Notes: generated by a model not told the origin, from the letters alone. Positions 9,318 through 20,300 are shown, counted from the stretch's first letter. The stretch is DNA of 64,000 nucleotides from Pseudomonas chlororaphis subsp. piscium (GCF_003850345.1 NZ_CP027707.1:2046001-2110000); one strand, 5' to 3'. Numbers and translations: made by a program.

Positions 9318-10508
9318 ATGGCTTTCGTAGCGCAAATCAAGATTCCCGCCACCTACATGCGTGGCGGCACCAGCAAGGGCGTGTTCTTCAGCCTGCAAGA
9401 CCTGCCCGAGGCGGCGCAGCTGCCGGGCGCGGCCCGCGATGCGTTGCTGTTGCGGGTGATCGGCAGCCCCGACCCGTACGACAAGCAGATCGACGGCATG
9501 GGCGGCGCCACGTCCAGCACCAGCAAGACGGTGATCCTGTCGAAAAGCATCAAGCCCGGTCACGACGTGGATTACCTGTTTGGCCAGGTGTCTATCGACA
9601 AGCCTTTTGTCGATTGGAGCGGCAACTGCGGCAACCTGTCGGCGGCGGTCGGTTCCTTCGCCATCAGCAGCGGCCTGGTGGATGCCGAGCGCATCCCGCA
9701 GAACGGCGTGGCGGTGGTGCGTATCTGGCAGGCCAATATCGGCAAGACCATCATCGCCCATGTGCCGATGACCAACGGCGCGGTGCAGGAAACCGGTGAT
9801 TTCGAACTGGATGGCGTGACCTTCCCGGCGGCCGAGGTGCAGCTGGAGTTCATGGATCCGGCAGCCGAGGAGGAGGGCGCCGGTGGCTCGATGTTCTCCA
9901 CCGGTAATCTGGTGGACGACCTGGAGGTGCCGGGCGTCGGGACTTTCAAGGCCACCATGATCAATGCAGGGATCCCGACCATCTTCATCAATGCCCGCGA
10001 CATCGGCTACAGCGGTACCGAGCTGCAGGGCGATATCAATGGCGACCCCAAGGCGCTGGCGATGTTCGAGACCATCCGCGCCCACGGCGCGCTGCGCATG
10101 GGGCTGATCCAGCACCTGGACGAAGCGGCCAAGCGCCAGCACACGCCCAAGGTTGCCTTTGTCGCGCCGCCCGCGGACTACCAGGCTTCCAGCGGCAAGG
10201 CGGTGAAGGTTGCGGATGTCGATCTGCTGGTGCGCGCATTGTCCATGGGCAAGCTGCACCACGCGATGATGGGCACCGCCGCGGTGGCCATCGGCACGGC
10301 GGCGGCGATCCCCGGGACCCTGGTCAACCTGGCGGCCGGCGGCGGTGAGCGCAGCGCGGTGCGTTTCGGTCACCCGTCGGGGACCTTGCGCGTCGGCGCC
10401 GAAGCCGTGCAGGACAACGGCGAATGGAGCGTGACCAAGGCCATCATGAGCCGCAGCGCACGGGTCTTGATGGAAGGCTGGGTGCGTGTGCCTGGCGACG
10501 CTTTCTAA
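9318..10508 (+). CDS. prpF: 2-Methylaconitate cis-trans isomerase PrpF
   Basis: A 396-residue protein of the PrpF family, which has a diaminopimelate epimerase-like fold. The N-terminal motif MRGGTSKGVFF is typical. It isomerises the 2-methylaconitate made by AcnD so that aconitase can continue the cycle. The ATG at 9318 is chosen because it begins the conserved N-terminus; the frame is open back to 9258 with arginine-rich, unlikely sequence. It belongs to the prp operon between acnD and prpD. Confidence 0.94.
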   Translation: MAFVAQIKIPATYMRGGTSKGVFFSLQDLPEAAQLPGAARDALLLRVIGSPDPYDKQIDGMGGATSSTSKTVILSKSIKPGHDVDYLFGQVSIDKPFVDWSGNCGNLSAAVGSFAISSGLVDAERIPQNGVAVVRIWQANIGKTIIAHVPMTNGAVQETGDFELDGVTFPAAEVQLEFMDPAAEEEGAGGSMFSTGNLVDDLEVPGVGTFKATMINAGIPTIFINARDIGYSGTELQGDINGDPKALAMFETIRAHGALRMGLIQHLDEAAKRQHTPKVAFVAPPADYQASSGKAVKVADVDLLVRALSMGKLHHAMMGTAAVAIGTAAAIPGTLVNLAAGGGERSAVRFGHPSGTLRVGAEAVQDNGEWSVTKAIMSRSARVLMEGWVRVPGDAF

Positions 10509-10641
10509 GGAAAAACCGCTACCTGTAGGGGACCGCCGGCCGGCGCTTCTACAGGGGGCGGATAAAATAAATAGACATAACCCGATCAGCCTGACCTTGA
10601 GGATGCAACCCACACCTAACCCTTGATGGAGTGAACTGCCC

Positions 10642-12126
10642 GTGAGCGCCAACGTTGATCTGAACGAACGCCCCGATTACGACCAGGTCCTGCAGGACAT
10701 CGCCGATTACGTTCTGAACTACCGGATCGAGTCCCACGAGGCTCTGGATACCGCCCGCAACTGTCTGATGGACACCCTCGGCTGCGGCCTGCTGGCCCTG
10801 CGCTTTCCCGAGTGCACCAAGCACCTGGGGCCCATGGTCGAGGGCACGGTCGTACCCTTTGGCGCACGAGTGCCGGGCACCAGTTTTCGCCTGGACCCGG
10901 TCAAGGCAGCCTGGGATATCGGCTGCATCGTCCGTTGGCTGGACTACAACGACACCTGGCTCGCCGCTGAGTGGGGCCATCCTTCCGACAACCTCGGCGG
11001 CATCCTCGCCGTGGCCGATCACCTGTCGCAAAAACGCGTGGCCAACGGCGAGGCGCCGCTGACCATGCGCGTGGTGCTCGAGGCCATGATCATGGCCCAT
11101 GAGATCCAGGGGGTGATTGCCCTGGAAAACTCCTTCAACCGGGTCGGCCTCGACCATGTCCTGCTGGTGAAAGTCGCCTCGACCGCGGTCACCGCCAAGC
11201 TGATGGGGGCCAACCGCGAACAGCTGCTGGCGGCGCTGTCCCATGCCTTTGTCGATGGCCAGGCGCTGCGTACCTACCGTCATGCGCCGAACGCTGGTTC
11301 GCGCAAGTCCTGGGCGGCGGGGGACGCCTCCAGCCGTGGCGTGCGCCTGGCGGATATCGCCCTGCGTGGCGAGATGGGCATTCCGGGAGTGCTGAGCGCG
11401 CCGCAGTGGGGTTTCTACGATGTGCTGTTCAGCCACACCAACAAGGACCTGGCGCTCAAGCCCGAAGACAAGCGCCGCTTCAGCCTGTCGCAGCAGTACG
11501 GCAGCTATGTGATGGAAAACGTGCTGTTCAAGATCAGCTTCCCGGCCGAGTTCCATGCGCAGACCGCCTGCGAGGCCGCGGTGACCCTGCATCCACAGGT
11601 CAAGGATCGCCTGGACCAGATCGACAGGATCGTCATCACCACCCATGAGTCGGCGATCCGTATCATTTCCAAGGTCGGCCCGCTGGCCAACGCCGCTGAC
11701 CGCGACCACTGCATCCAGTACATGACCGCCGTGCCGCTGGCGTTCGGCAACCTGGTGGCCGAGCACTATGAAGACGACTTCCATGCCGCCCACCCGATCA
11801 TCGATCAGTTGCGCGAGAAGATGCAGGTCGTCGAGGAGCCGCGCTACACCCGCGAATACCTGGAGGCCGACAAGCGCTCCATCGCCAATGCGCTACAGGT
11901 GTTTTTCAAGGACGGCTCGAGCACCGAGCAGGTGGTGGTGGAATACCCGATCGGCCATCGCCGACGTCGTGCCGAAGGCATTCCGCTGCTGGAGGACAAG
12001 TTCAAGGCCAACCTGGTCACCCGCTTCACGGCCCAGCGTTCGGCGCAGATCTTTGCCCTGTGCAAGGACCAGGCGCGACTGGAAGCTACGGCGGTGCACC
12101 GGTTCGTGGATCTGTTGGTGATCTGA
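10642..12126 (+). CDS. prpD: 2-Methylcitrate dehydratase PrpD
   Basis: A 494-residue MmgE/PrpD-family enzyme, the iron-independent dehydratase for 2-methylcitrate. It starts with GTG at 10642, 133 bases after prpF, preceded by GATGGAGTGA. Having both acnD/prpF and prpD in one operon is the usual arrangement in Pseudomonas, where PrpD may be partly redundant or act on another stereoisomer. It is the last gene of the operon and is followed by a REP pair. Confidence 0.94.
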   Translation: MSANVDLNERPDYDQVLQDIADYVLNYRIESHEALDTARNCLMDTLGCGLLALRFPECTKHLGPMVEGTVVPFGARVPGTSFRLDPVKAAWDIGCIVRWLDYNDTWLAAEWGHPSDNLGGILAVADHLSQKRVANGEAPLTMRVVLEAMIMAHEIQGVIALENSFNRVGLDHVLLVKVASTAVTAKLMGANREQLLAALSHAFVDGQALRTYRHAPNAGSRKSWAAGDASSRGVRLADIALRGEMGIPGVLSAPQWGFYDVLFSHTNKDLALKPEDKRRFSLSQQYGSYVMENVLFKISFPAEFHAQTACEAAVTLHPQVKDRLDQIDRIVITTHESAIRIISKVGPLANAADRDHCIQYMTAVPLAFGNLVAEHYEDDFHAAHPIIDQLREKMQVVEEPRYTREYLEADKRSIANALQVFFKDGSSTEQVVVEYPIGHRRRRAEGIPLLEDKFKANLVTRFTAQRSAQIFALCKDQARLEATAVHRFVDLLVI

Positions 12127-12147
12127 GGGCAGGGTGGACCGTTGGTC

Positions 12148-12214
12148 CGATCGCGACAAGCTCGCTCCTACAAGATCTTGTAAACCCTGTAGGTGCGAGC
12201 TTGCTCGCAATAGC
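12148..12214. repeat. REP-type inverted repeat between prpD and ppsR
   Basis: GATCGCGACAAGCTCGCTCC at about 12149-12168 faces GGTGCGAGCTTGCTCGCAA at about 12192-12210, with a few mismatches. It is the AGCTTGCTC subtype and lies between two convergent genes. Confidence 0.75.
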
Positions 12215-12234
12215 CTTCTATTGGTCAGATAGCG

Positions 12235-13053
12235 CTACTTGAAGCGCCGTTCGACGCCTTTTTCCACCAGGATCTTCGCCGAGATCTCTTCCACCGAGAA
12301 ATGGGTGGAGTTGATGTGCGGAATGTTCTCGCGGCGGAACAGGTTTTCCACCTCGCGCACTTCGAACTCGCACTGGGCATAGCTCGAATAACGGCTGTTG
12401 GGCTTGCGCTCGTTACGGATGGCGGTAAGCCGGTCGGGGTCGATGGTCAGGCCGAACAGCTTGTGCTGGTGGGCGCGCAGGGCGGTCGGCAGCTGCAGGC
12501 GTTCCATGTCGTCTTCGGTCAGCGGGTAGTTGGCGGCGCGGATGCCGAACTGCATGGCCATGTACAGGCAGGTCGGGGTCTTGCCGCAGCGCGACACGCC
12601 GACCAGGATCAGGTCGGCCTTGTCGTAGTAGTGGGTACGGGCGCCGTCGTCGTTGTCGAGGGCGAAGTTCACCGCCTCGATCCGCTCCATATAGTTGGAG
12701 TTGCCGCCAATGGAATGGGACTTGCCGACCGAATACGACGAGTGCTCGCTCAATTCCAGCTCCAGGGGGGCGAGGAAGGTCGAGAAAATGTCGATCATGA
12801 AACCATTGGACGTCGCGAGGATCTCACGGATGTCCTGATTGACGATGGTGTCGAAGATAATCGGGCGAAATCCGTCCTTTTCGGCGGCGATGTTGATTTG
12901 TTGTACCATGGCCCGCGCTTTATCTACGCTGTCGATGTACGGCCGCGTGAGTTTGCTGAAGGTAATGTTTTCGAACTGCGCCAGGAGGCTCTGGCCGAGG
13001 GTTTCAGCGGTGATGCCGGTACCGTCGGAGATAAAGAAAGCAGATCGTTTCAT
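12235..13053 (-). CDS. ppsR: PEP synthase regulatory protein (bifunctional kinase/pyrophosphorylase)
   Basis: A 272-residue DUF299-family protein, expected to inactivate PEP synthase by ADP-dependent phosphorylation and to reactivate it by phosphorolysis. The P-loop GVSRCGKT is at residues 152-159. The start at 13053 gives the conserved [14 protein letters not shown]-terminus; upstream in-frame codons to 13119 add no conserved sequence. It is divergent from ppsA, its target, and the two share a 174-base promoter region. This fits a dedicated regulator-target pair. Confidence 0.93.
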   Translation of the reverse strand: MKRSAFFISDGTGITAETLGQSLLAQFENITFSKLTRPYIDSVDKARAMVQQINIAAEKDGFRPIIFDTIVNQDIREILATSNGFMIDIFSTFLAPLELELSEHSSYSVGKSHSIGGNSNYMERIEAVNFALDNDDGARTHYYDKADLILVGVSRCGKTPTCLYMAMQFGIRAANYPLTEDDMERLQLPTALRAHQHKLFGLTIDPDRLTAIRNERKPNSRYSSYAQCEFEVREVENLFRRENIPHINSTHFSVEEISAKILVEKGVERRFK

Positions 13054-13227
13054 TTGCACCTTGGGCCTTAAGCTAGTGACGAATCTTGGATATGATAGGC
13101 GCGATTTGCCGGCCTCCAATGGCCCGCATTCTCACTTATTTTCCAGGTCCAGGCCATACAGCTGGCAAGCGCTCCCCCGAGCAGCCGGCTTCTGAGCTTT
13201 TCCAACACAGTTAGTGGAGAGATCACC

Positions 13228-15603
13228 TTGGTAGAGTACGTAGTTTCCCTCGATAAGCTCGGCGTCCATGATGTAGAGCATGTGGGGGGCAAGAACGCAT
13301 CCCTGGGCGAGATGATCAGTAACCTTGCAGGCGCCGGTGTATCGGTCCCTGGAGGCTTTGCCACGACGGCTCAAGCCTATCGTGATTTTCTCGAATTGAG
13401 CGGTCTTAACGACCAGATCCACGCCGCGCTCGACGCCCTGGACGTCGATGACGTGAATGCCCTGGCCAAGACCGGTGCCCAGATCCGTCAATGGATCATG
13501 GAAGCTGAGTTTCCCGAGCAACTGAATAGCGAAATCCGCACCGCGTTCGCCAAGCTGTCCGCGGGCAACCCTGACATGGCCGTGGCCGTGCGTTCCTCGG
13601 CCACAGCCGAAGACCTGCCGGACGCCTCCTTCGCCGGCCAGCAGGAAACCTTCCTCAATATCCGTGGCGTCGAGAACGTCATTCGCGCCGCCAAGGAAGT
13701 CTTCGCTTCCCTGTTCAACGATCGCGCCATTTCCTACCGCGTGCACCAGGGCTTCGACCACAAGCTGGTCGCCCTGTCTGCCGGCGTGCAGCGCATGGTG
13801 CGTTCGGAAACCGGTACCGCCGGCGTAATGTTCACCCTCGACACCGAGTCGGGTTTCCGTGACGTGGTGTTCATCACCGGCGCCTACGGCCTGGGTGAAA
13901 CCGTCGTTCAAGGTGCGGTGAACCCGGACGAGTTCTACGTTCACAAGGGCACCCTGCAAGCCGGTCGCCCGGCCATCCTGCGCCGCAACCTGGGCAGCAA
14001 GGCGATCAAGATGATCTACGGCGACGAGGCCAAGGCCGGTCGCTCGGTCAAGACCGTCGACGTCGACAAGGCCGATCGCGCGCGTTTCTGCCTGACCGAC
14101 GCCGAAGTCAGCGAACTGGCCAAGCAGGCGATGATCATCGAGAAGCACTACAAGTGCCCGATGGACATCGAGTGGGCCAAAGACGGCGACGACGGCAAGC
14201 TGTACATCGTCCAGGCCCGTCCGGAAACCGTGAAGAGCCGCACCCAGGCCAACGTCATGGAACGTTACCTGTTGAAGGAAACCGGCACCGTGCTGGTGGA
14301 AGGTCGCGCCATCGGCCAGCGCATCGGCGCCGGTAAGGTGCGGATCATCAAGGACGTGTCGGAGATGGACAAGGTCCAGGCCGGCGACGTGCTGGTGTCC
14401 GACATGACCGACCCGGACTGGGAACCGGTGATGAAGCGTGCGAGCGCCATCGTCACCAACCGTGGCGGTCGTACCTGCCATGCCGCGATCATCGCTCGCG
14501 AGCTGGGTATTCCAGCGGTTGTCGGTTGTGGCAACGCTACCCAGCTGTTGAAAGATGGCCAGGGCGTGACCGTATCCTGCGCTGAAGGCGACACCGGTTT
14601 CATCTTCGAAGGTGAACTGGGCTTCGACGTGAAGAAAAACTCCGTCGACGCCATGCCGGAGCTGCCGTTCAAGATCATGATGAACGTCGGCAACCCGGAC
14701 CGTGCCTTCGACTTCGCCCAGTTGCCGAACGCCGGTGTGGGCCTGGCCCGCCTGGAATTCATCATCAACCGCATGATCGGCGTGCACCCCAAGGCGCTGC
14801 TGAACTACGCTGGCCTGCCCCATGAAATCAAGGACAGCGTCGACAAGCGTATCGCCGGTTACAACGATCCGGTCGGTTTCTATGTCGACAAGCTGGTTGA
14901 AGGCATCAGCACCCTGGCCGCGGCCTTCTGGCCGAAAAAAGTCATCGTGCGTCTGTCGGACTTCAAGTCCAACGAATACGCCAACCTGATCGGTGGCAAG
15001 CTCTACGAGCCGGAAGAAGAAAACCCGATGCTGGGCTTCCGCGGTGCTTCGCGTTACATCAGCGAATCCTTCCGTGACTGCTTCGAACTCGAGTGCCGCG
15101 CCCTCAAGCGTGTGCGCAACGACATGGGCCTGACCAACGTCGAGATCATGGTGCCGTTCGTCCGTACCCTGGGCGAAGCCAGCCAGGTGGTGGATCTGCT
15201 GGCCGAAAACGGTCTCAAGCGCGGTGAAAACGGCCTGCGCGTGATCATGATGTGCGAGCTGCCTTCCAACGCGATCCTGGCCGAAGAGTTCCTCGAGTTC
15301 TTCGACGGCTTCTCCATCGGTTCCAACGACCTGACCCAGCTGACCCTGGGCCTGGACCGCGATTCGGGCATCATCGCGCACCTGTTCGACGAGCGTAATC
15401 CGGCGGTCAAGAAGCTGCTGGCCAACGCCATCGCCGCCTGCAACAAGGCTGGCAAATACATCGGTATTTGCGGCCAGGGCCCGTCCGACCACCCGGACCT
15501 GGCCAAGTGGCTGATGGAACAGGGCATCGAAAGCGTCTCGCTGAACCCGGATTCCGTACTGGAAACCTGGTTCTTCCTGGCCGAGGGGCAGGGTGCGGTC
15601 TAA
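13228..15603 (+). CDS. ppsA: Phosphoenolpyruvate synthase
   Basis: A 791-residue enzyme converting pyruvate, ATP and water to PEP, AMP and phosphate; it is needed for growth on three-carbon compounds such as the pyruvate released by the neighbouring methylcitrate pathway. The N-terminal ATP-binding domain is followed by the phosphohistidine motif GGRTCHAAI with H418, then the C-terminal PEP-binding barrel with [11 protein letters not shown]. It starts with TTG at 13228 (preceded by GGAGAG), giving the N-terminus [12 protein letters not shown]. Two hairpins that could end transcription follow the gene. Confidence 0.96.
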   Translation: MVEYVVSLDKLGVHDVEHVGGKNASLGEMISNLAGAGVSVPGGFATTAQAYRDFLELSGLNDQIHAALDALDVDDVNALAKTGAQIRQWIMEAEFPEQLNSEIRTAFAKLSAGNPDMAVAVRSSATAEDLPDASFAGQQETFLNIRGVENVIRAAKEVFASLFNDRAISYRVHQGFDHKLVALSAGVQRMVRSETGTAGVMFTLDTESGFRDVVFITGAYGLGETVVQGAVNPDEFYVHKGTLQAGRPAILRRNLGSKAIKMIYGDEAKAGRSVKTVDVDKADRARFCLTDAEVSELAKQAMIIEKHYKCPMDIEWAKDGDDGKLYIVQARPETVKSRTQANVMERYLLKETGTVLVEGRAIGQRIGAGKVRIIKDVSEMDKVQAGDVLVSDMTDPDWEPVMKRASAIVTNRGGRTCHAAIIARELGIPAVVGCGNATQLLKDGQGVTVSCAEGDTGFIFEGELGFDVKKNSVDAMPELPFKIMMNVGNPDRAFDFAQLPNAGVGLARLEFIINRMIGVHPKALLNYAGLPHEIKDSVDKRIAGYNDPVGFYVDKLVEGISTLAAAFWPKKVIVRLSDFKSNEYANLIGGKLYEPEEENPMLGFRGASRYISESFRDCFELECRALKRVRNDMGLTNVEIMVPFVRTLGEASQVVDLLAENGLKRGENGLRVIMMCELPSNAILAEEFLEFFDGFSIGSNDLTQLTLGLDRDSGIIAHLFDERNPAVKKLLANAIAACNKAGKYIGICGQGPSDHPDLAKWLMEQGIESVSLNPDSVLETWFFLAEGQGAV

Positions 15604-15613
15604 GCGGAATGAG

Positions 15614-15650
15614 GCACCGGCCAGCCTTCGGGCTGGCCGGTGCTTTGAGA
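15614..15650 (+). terminator. Terminator-like hairpin after ppsA
   Basis: A perfect 13-bp stem (15614-15626 with 15631-15643) closed by a TTCG tetraloop, followed by CTTTGAG. The T tract is weak, but the hairpin is very stable and sits 11 bases after the stop codon. Confidence 0.75.
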
Positions 15651-15658
15651 TTCAAGTA

Positions 15659-15690
15659 GGGCGGGCTCCATCTGGATGCCGCCCTTTTTT
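15659..15690 (+). terminator. Second intrinsic terminator after ppsA
   Basis: GGGCGG (15659-15664) pairs with CCGCCC (15679-15684) and is followed at once by six T. It ends 13 bases before the start of the hydrolase gene, so it may act as an attenuator between ppsA and the next gene. Confidence 0.7.
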
Positions 15691-15703
15691 GTGCAAGAGC
15701 ATT

Positions 15704-16693
15704 ATGCAAAGCAGCAGCAACCTATTTCCCGTCGCCTTGATCAGTGCCGAACGTCGAGGCGACCTGAGTGAAGACGTCTACCGCCTGAAGCCCGGCAACA
15801 GCCCGGATGCCTCGGTCGAGCTGGCCGTCACCCGCCTGGGGATGGCGGACGAGCCCGAATCCCGTGGCGTGCCGGTGATCCTGCTGCACGGCAGCTTCTC
15901 CAACCGGCGTTTCTGGTATTCGCCCAAGGGCATCGGCCTGGGCGCGTATCTGGCACGCATGGGCTTCGATGTATGGATCCCCGAGATGCGCGGTCACGGT
16001 CTGTCGCGACGCAATGCCGACTACCGCAAGAATCGCGTCGCCGACTATGCGCAATACGATCTGCCCGCCATCGGTGCCTTCGTGCGGGAACAAAGCGGCC
16101 AGGTTCCGCACTGGGTCGGCCATTCCCTGGGTGGCATTACCCTGGCGGCGGCCTTGGGCGGCCAGTATCTGGGAGAGCCGGCAGTGGCGTCGGCGGCGCT
16201 GTTTGGTTGTCAGGTCAGCCGCACCTATTGGCCATTGAAAATCCCGGCGGTGGAATGGGGCGGTCGTTTCATTCTCAAGCGTTTTGCCCAGTTGTCCGGC
16301 TCGCGACTCAAGCGCGGCCCTGAAGACGAGCCCATTGGCCTGGCCCTGGAAGGCATGCGTTGGTACGGGCTGTTCGGGCGTTTCGGAGATGGGCAGAAGG
16401 ACTGGTGGGCCGGTTTGTCCGATGTTTCGCTGCCGGTATTGGCAGTGAGCGCGGCCGGTGATCACCAAGATCCGACCTGGGCCTGCCGCAAGTTGTTTGA
16501 CCAGTTGAGTTCCGAGCACAAACAGTTTGTCTGTCTGGGGCGCGAACAAGGGTTCAGCGGCAATTTCGGCCACGTCGAGATGCTGGTAAGCAAGGCAGCC
16601 CAGGCCGAAGTCTGGCCTTTGGTGGCGCGTTGGTTGAAGGATCAGCAGAGCCCGTTGTTGGCGTCGGGCACCGAACTGGCTGCCGCGAGTTGA
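15704..16693 (+). CDS. Alpha/beta-hydrolase fold protein
   Basis: A 329-residue alpha/beta hydrolase. The nucleophile elbow GHSLGG has S141. An HGSF oxyanion motif lies upstream, and a C-terminal His is seen in NFGHVEM. The start at 15704 follows two terminators; the open frame extends to 15593, but that part overlaps the end of ppsA. The substrate is unknown. The same neighbour of ppsA is found in other Pseudomonas. A lipase or esterase role is likely. Confidence 0.8.
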   Translation: MQSSSNLFPVALISAERRGDLSEDVYRLKPGNSPDASVELAVTRLGMADEPESRGVPVILLHGSFSNRRFWYSPKGIGLGAYLARMGFDVWIPEMRGHGLSRRNADYRKNRVADYAQYDLPAIGAFVREQSGQVPHWVGHSLGGITLAAALGGQYLGEPAVASAALFGCQVSRTYWPLKIPAVEWGGRFILKRFAQLSGSRLKRGPEDEPIGLALEGMRWYGLFGRFGDGQKDWWAGLSDVSLPVLAVSAAGDHQDPTWACRKLFDQLSSEHKQFVCLGREQGFSGNFGHVEMLVSKAAQAEVWPLVARWLKDQQSPLLASGTELAAAS

Positions 16694-16956
16694 GTTCGAA
16701 GGCTCTGACAGGGGCATTTCGTTTCGGTGCGCTTGCGGCTAAGATATGACGAATTTTGCGGTTCTGGTCACATTCGGTCGCCGGTCAGGCATTCTGTCCG
16801 TGCCGCCGAGCCTGCTGAAATTGGCGTATGGTGGTCGCATGAGGGGTGAGGGCTGGCTGAAATATTAAACATTCGCCGTCTGCCCTCGTATCACTCAGCA
16901 TGAACCCTGCGAATTCCGACACCGCGACGTGTTCTTTCCATTACAGGAGTTTCTCG

Positions 16957-17448
16957 ATGAATCATTACCTCACTCCCGACCTGTGCGATGCCTACCCGGA
17001 CCTGGTACAGGTGGTTGAACCGATGTTCAGCAATTTCGGTGGCCGCGACTCCTTCGGCGGCGAAATCGTGACCATCAAATGCTTCGAAGATAACTCGCTG
17101 GTCAAGGAACAGGTCGAGCTCAAGGGCCATGGCAAGGTACTGGTGGTCGACGGTGGCGGCTCCCTGCGTCGCGCGCTGCTGGGCGACATGCTGGCCGAGA
17201 AGGCCGCCAAGAACGGTTGGGAAGGGCTGGTGATCTACGGCTGCATCCGTGACGTCGATGTCATCGCGCAAACCGACCTGGGCGTGCAGGCGCTGGCCAG
17301 CCACCCGATGAAAACCGACAAGCGCGGCATTGGCGATCTCAACGTGGTGGTGACTTTTGCCGGGGTGACGTTCCGTCCGGGCGAATATGTCTATGCCGAC
17401 AACAATGGCGTGATCGTTTCGCCAAGCCCGCTGAAAATGCCTGAATAA
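16957..17448 (+). CDS. rraA: RraA-family protein (RNase E regulator / HMG aldolase-like)
   Basis: A 163-residue RraA-fold protein. The conserved [17 protein letters not shown] and IYGCIRDVD segments are visible. Members either inhibit RNase E or act as 4-hydroxy-4-methyl-2-oxoglutarate / oxaloacetate aldolases. The G-G...R-D residues shared by the aldolases are present, so sequence alone does not decide. The start at 16957 follows ACAGGAG; the in-frame ATG at 16900 lacks such a site. It lies 25 bases before the cmaX start. Confidence 0.85.
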   Translation: MNHYLTPDLCDAYPDLVQVVEPMFSNFGGRDSFGGEIVTIKCFEDNSLVKEQVELKGHGKVLVVDGGGSLRRALLGDMLAEKAAKNGWEGLVIYGCIRDVDVIAQTDLGVQALASHPMKTDKRGIGDLNVVVTFAGVTFRPGEYVYADNNGVIVSPSPLKMPE

Positions 17449-17473
17449 GCAGTCGACCAAGCAAGGGATGAGG

Positions 17474-18469
17474 ATGTTCGAGGAAGACAACGCGCAATGG
17501 GGGCTGGTACATGCCCTGGTGCTGGACGGTAAAGGTGGTGCGCGTGCGATTGCCCGAACTGAACTGGACGACCTGCAACTGCAAGCCCATGAGAGCCTCT
17601 GGCTGCATTGGGATCGCAGTCATCCGCAAACCCAGACCTGGCTGCGTAAATCCAGTGGTCTGAGCGAGTTCAGCTGTGACCTCCTACTCGAAGAAAACAC
17701 CCGGCCGCGCCTGTTGGCGCTGCCGGATTCCGAGTTCCTGCTGTTTTTACGCGGCATCAACCTCAACCCCGGCGCGGAGCCGGAAGACATGGTTTCGGTA
17801 CGCATCTTCGGTTCGGCCCAGCGAGTGATCTCTCTGCGCCTGCGACCATTGCGCGCGACCGATGAGCTGCTGGTGCAACTGGGCGAGGGCAAGGGACCGA
17901 AAACCGCCTCCGAACTCATCCTTTATATGGCTGAGTACCTGACCCATAAGGTGCAGGACCTGGTCAGCGACCTGTCGGAAGTGGTCGATGCCGAGGAAGA
18001 AAAACTGGATGCCGACGAACGGTATACCCCCGAGCACAGCAACATTCTGCAGATTCGTCGACGGGCTGCCGGACTCAAGCGTTTCCTCGCTCCGCAGCGG
18101 GATATTTTTGGTCAGCTCAGCCGCATCAGGCTGCCTTGGTTCGCCGATGACGATGGCGATTACTGGAACGAATTGAACAACAGCCTGACCCGCTACCTGG
18201 AAGAGCTTGAGTTGACCCGAGAGCGCGTGGGGCTTGTGCTGGAGGCCGAAGACCGACGCCTGAGCGTACGCATGAACCGCATCATGTTTCGCTTCGGGAT
18301 CATCACCGGGATCTTTCTGCCGATGAGTTTTCTGGCCGGCTTGCTGGGGATCAACGTGGGAGGCATTCCGCTTTCCAGCAGCCCCTACGGGTTTCTGGTG
18401 GCCTGCCTGTTGATGGTGCTGGTGGCGCTGGGACAATGGTGGTTATTCCGACGTTTGCGCTGGGTCTGA
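17474..18469 (+). CDS. cmaX: CorA/ZntB-family transporter CmaX
   Basis: A 331-residue CorA-superfamily protein: a large cytoplasmic N-terminal domain, a coiled helix, and two C-terminal membrane segments joined by the signature GINVGG. GIN in place of GMN is typical of the ZntB branch, so zinc or another divalent cation is plausible. The ATG at 17474 is preferred to that at 17468 because AAGGGA lies five bases upstream. It is the first gene of the cmaX-crfX-cmpX group, which in P. aeruginosa is linked to envelope stress and to SigX. Confidence 0.88.
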   Translation: MFEEDNAQWGLVHALVLDGKGGARAIARTELDDLQLQAHESLWLHWDRSHPQTQTWLRKSSGLSEFSCDLLLEENTRPRLLALPDSEFLLFLRGINLNPGAEPEDMVSVRIFGSAQRVISLRLRPLRATDELLVQLGEGKGPKTASELILYMAEYLTHKVQDLVSDLSEVVDAEEEKLDADERYTPEHSNILQIRRRAAGLKRFLAPQRDIFGQLSRIRLPWFADDDGDYWNELNNSLTRYLEELELTRERVGLVLEAEDRRLSVRMNRIMFRFGIITGIFLPMSFLAGLLGINVGGIPLSSSPYGFLVACLLMVLVALGQWWLFRRLRWV

Positions 18470-18532
18470 TCATGAACTATGTGACCCGAGGAATTTTGAT
18501 CGCGTCTTTCACAGACATATCGAGAGGTGCGT

Positions 18533-18778
18533 ATGCACGATCCGTTTGAACAGTCGTTACGTGACATGCTCAAGGCCACACCGTCCACCCGGGACGACGA
18601 TGCGTGCCTGGGCCGCGTGCTGAAAACCGCCAACCGGCAGGTGGGGGCGGGGGATCTGTTCAGCCTGCTCGGCCGCTGGTTGCCGGCGCTGATGATTGCT
18701 CTGAATAACGGATCGGCCCATATCTCGCCGGTTTCCCGTCGTAAACCTACTGCTCGCACTGCTGATAAGGCTGATTGA
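18533..18778 (+). CDS. crfX: Small protein CrfX (CfrX)
   Basis: An 81-residue protein recognised by its place between cmaX and cmpX and by the N-terminus MHDPFEQSLRDML. The start at 18533 follows GAGAGG. One moderately hydrophobic stretch (LFSLLGRWLPALMIAL) is present. The molecular function is not established. Its TGA ends two bases before the cmpX start, so translation is probably coupled. Confidence 0.82.
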   Translation: MHDPFEQSLRDMLKATPSTRDDDACLGRVLKTANRQVGAGDLFSLLGRWLPALMIALNNGSAHISPVSRRKPTARTADKAD

Positions 18779-18780
18779 AT

Positions 18781-19605
18781 ATGGAACTTGATCTCTGGAC
18801 TCAGAGCCTCGTCACTGCGATGACTGCGTTGTGGACCAAGGTAGCGAACTTCATTCCCAACCTGTTTGGCGCGCTGGTCGTGCTGCTGCTGGGTTTCGTG
18901 GTCGCCAAGCTGCTTGATACCCTGCTTTCGAAATTGCTCGCCAAGCTGGGCCTGGACCGCTTGATGGGCGGTACCGGTTTGACCAAACTGCTGTCCCGTG
19001 CGGGCCTGCAGGTGCCGATTTCTACCTTGATCGGTAAAATCGTGTATTGGTTCGTATTACTGATTTTTCTGGTTTCTGCTGCAGAATCCCTTGGCCTGGA
19101 GCGGGTTTCGGCTACGCTCGACATGCTGGCGCTGTATGTACCGAAGGTTTTCGGGGCCGCGCTGGTGCTGTTGGTGGGGGTATTGCTGGCGCAACTGGCC
19201 AATGGGCTGGTGCGTGGAGCGGCCGAAGGGGTCGGTCTGGATTACGCCAGTGGCCTGGGGCGAATCGCCCAGGGGCTGGTGATCATCATCAGTATTTCCG
19301 TTGCGATCAGTCAGTTGGAGGTCAAAACCGACCTGCTCAACCATGTGATCGTGATCGTTTTGATTACCGTTGGTCTGGCTGTTGCCTTGGCCATGGGGTT
19401 GGGAAGCCGGGATATTGCCGGTCAGATTCTTGCGGGAATCTATGTGCGTGAGCTGTATCAGGTTGGGCAACAAGTGCGAATTGGCGAGGTCGAAGGGCAG
19501 ATCGAGGAGATCGGCACGGTTAAGACTACACTGCTGACCGATGAGGGCGAGCTGGTCTCTCTCTCCAATCGGATCCTGCTGGAACAGCATGTAAGTAGCC
19601 GCTAA
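18781..19605 (+). CDS. cmpX: MscS-type mechanosensitive channel-like protein CmpX
   Basis: A 274-residue inner-membrane protein with five or so hydrophobic helices and a short C-terminal MscS-like beta domain (VGQQVRIGEVEGQIEEIG). The ATG at 18781 is two bases after crfX; an upstream TTG at 18775 is less likely. In P. aeruginosa CmpX is tied to membrane fluidity and to SigX activity, and it is directly followed here by sigX. Confidence 0.88.
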   Translation: MELDLWTQSLVTAMTALWTKVANFIPNLFGALVVLLLGFVVAKLLDTLLSKLLAKLGLDRLMGGTGLTKLLSRAGLQVPISTLIGKIVYWFVLLIFLVSAAESLGLERVSATLDMLALYVPKVFGAALVLLVGVLLAQLANGLVRGAAEGVGLDYASGLGRIAQGLVIIISISVAISQLEVKTDLLNHVIVIVLITVGLAVALAMGLGSRDIAGQILAGIYVRELYQVGQQVRIGEVEGQIEEIGTVKTTLLTDEGELVSLSNRILLEQHVSSR

Positions 19606-19693
19606 CCCGGCAAACCCTGCTAATGTATGCCGCCGCAAAATGCCCTTGTCTGGGCTGCGGTGGACATTGACCTGACTGTCGGCCCGACTCGTT

Positions 19694-20284
19694 TTGAATA
19701 AAGCCCAATCGCTATCCACGCGCTATGACCCCCGTGAGCTCTCTGACGAGGAGTTGGTTGCGCGCTCGCACACGGAGCTGTTTCACGTAACGCGTGCGTA
19801 TGAAGAGTTGATGCGACGCTATCAGCGAACCCTCTTCAACGTTTGTGCACGTTATTTAGGGAACGATCGTGATGCTGATGATGTCTGTCAGGAGGTGATG
19901 TTGAAGGTGCTGTATGGCCTGAAGAACTTCGAGGGGAAATCGAAGTTCAAGACATGGCTCTATAGCATCACGTACAACGAATGCATCACGCAGTATCGGA
20001 AAGAACGGCGCAAGCGTCGCTTGATGGATGCGTTAAGTCTTGATCCCCTCGAGGAAGCGTCTGAAGATAAGGCGCCGAAACCTGAGGAAAAGGGCGGACT
20101 TGACCGCTGGTTGGTGCATGTGAACCCGATTGATCGGGAAATTCTGGTGCTACGATTTGTCGCAGAGCTGGAGTTCCAGGAGATCGCAGACATCATGCAC
20201 ATGGGTTTGAGTGCTACGAAAATGCGGTACAAGCGTGCGCTTGATAAATTGCGTGAGAAATTTGCAGGCATTGCTGAAACTTAG
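19694..20284 (+). CDS. sigX: ECF sigma factor SigX
   Basis: A 196-residue extracytoplasmic-function sigma factor. Region 2 includes DRDADDVCQEVMLKVLYGL and FKTWLYSITYNEC. Region 4 includes ADIMHMGLSATKMRYKRALDKL. It starts with TTG at 19694. SigX drives oprF and fatty-acid/membrane genes in Pseudomonas. No anti-sigma gene follows, which is normal for this factor; oprF is next. The gene is somewhat less GC-rich than its neighbours. Confidence 0.95.
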   Translation: MNKAQSLSTRYDPRELSDEELVARSHTELFHVTRAYEELMRRYQRTLFNVCARYLGNDRDADDVCQEVMLKVLYGLKNFEGKSKFKTWLYSITYNECITQYRKERRKRRLMDALSLDPLEEASEDKAPKPEEKGGLDRWLVHVNPIDREILVLRFVAELEFQEIADIMHMGLSATKMRYKRALDKLREKFAGIAET

Positions 20285-20300
20285 TTCGGCGCAAATATCT

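Noticed and set aside
13132..15492. Long open frame antisense to ppsA (786 codons), and similar ones antisense to acnD, rlmL, xdhB and the nitrate reductase gene (up to 1001 codons)
   Set aside because: GC-rich third positions remove stop codons on the opposite strand. The products are rich in His, Gln, Val, Asp and Gly, show no family features and mirror strongly supported genes.
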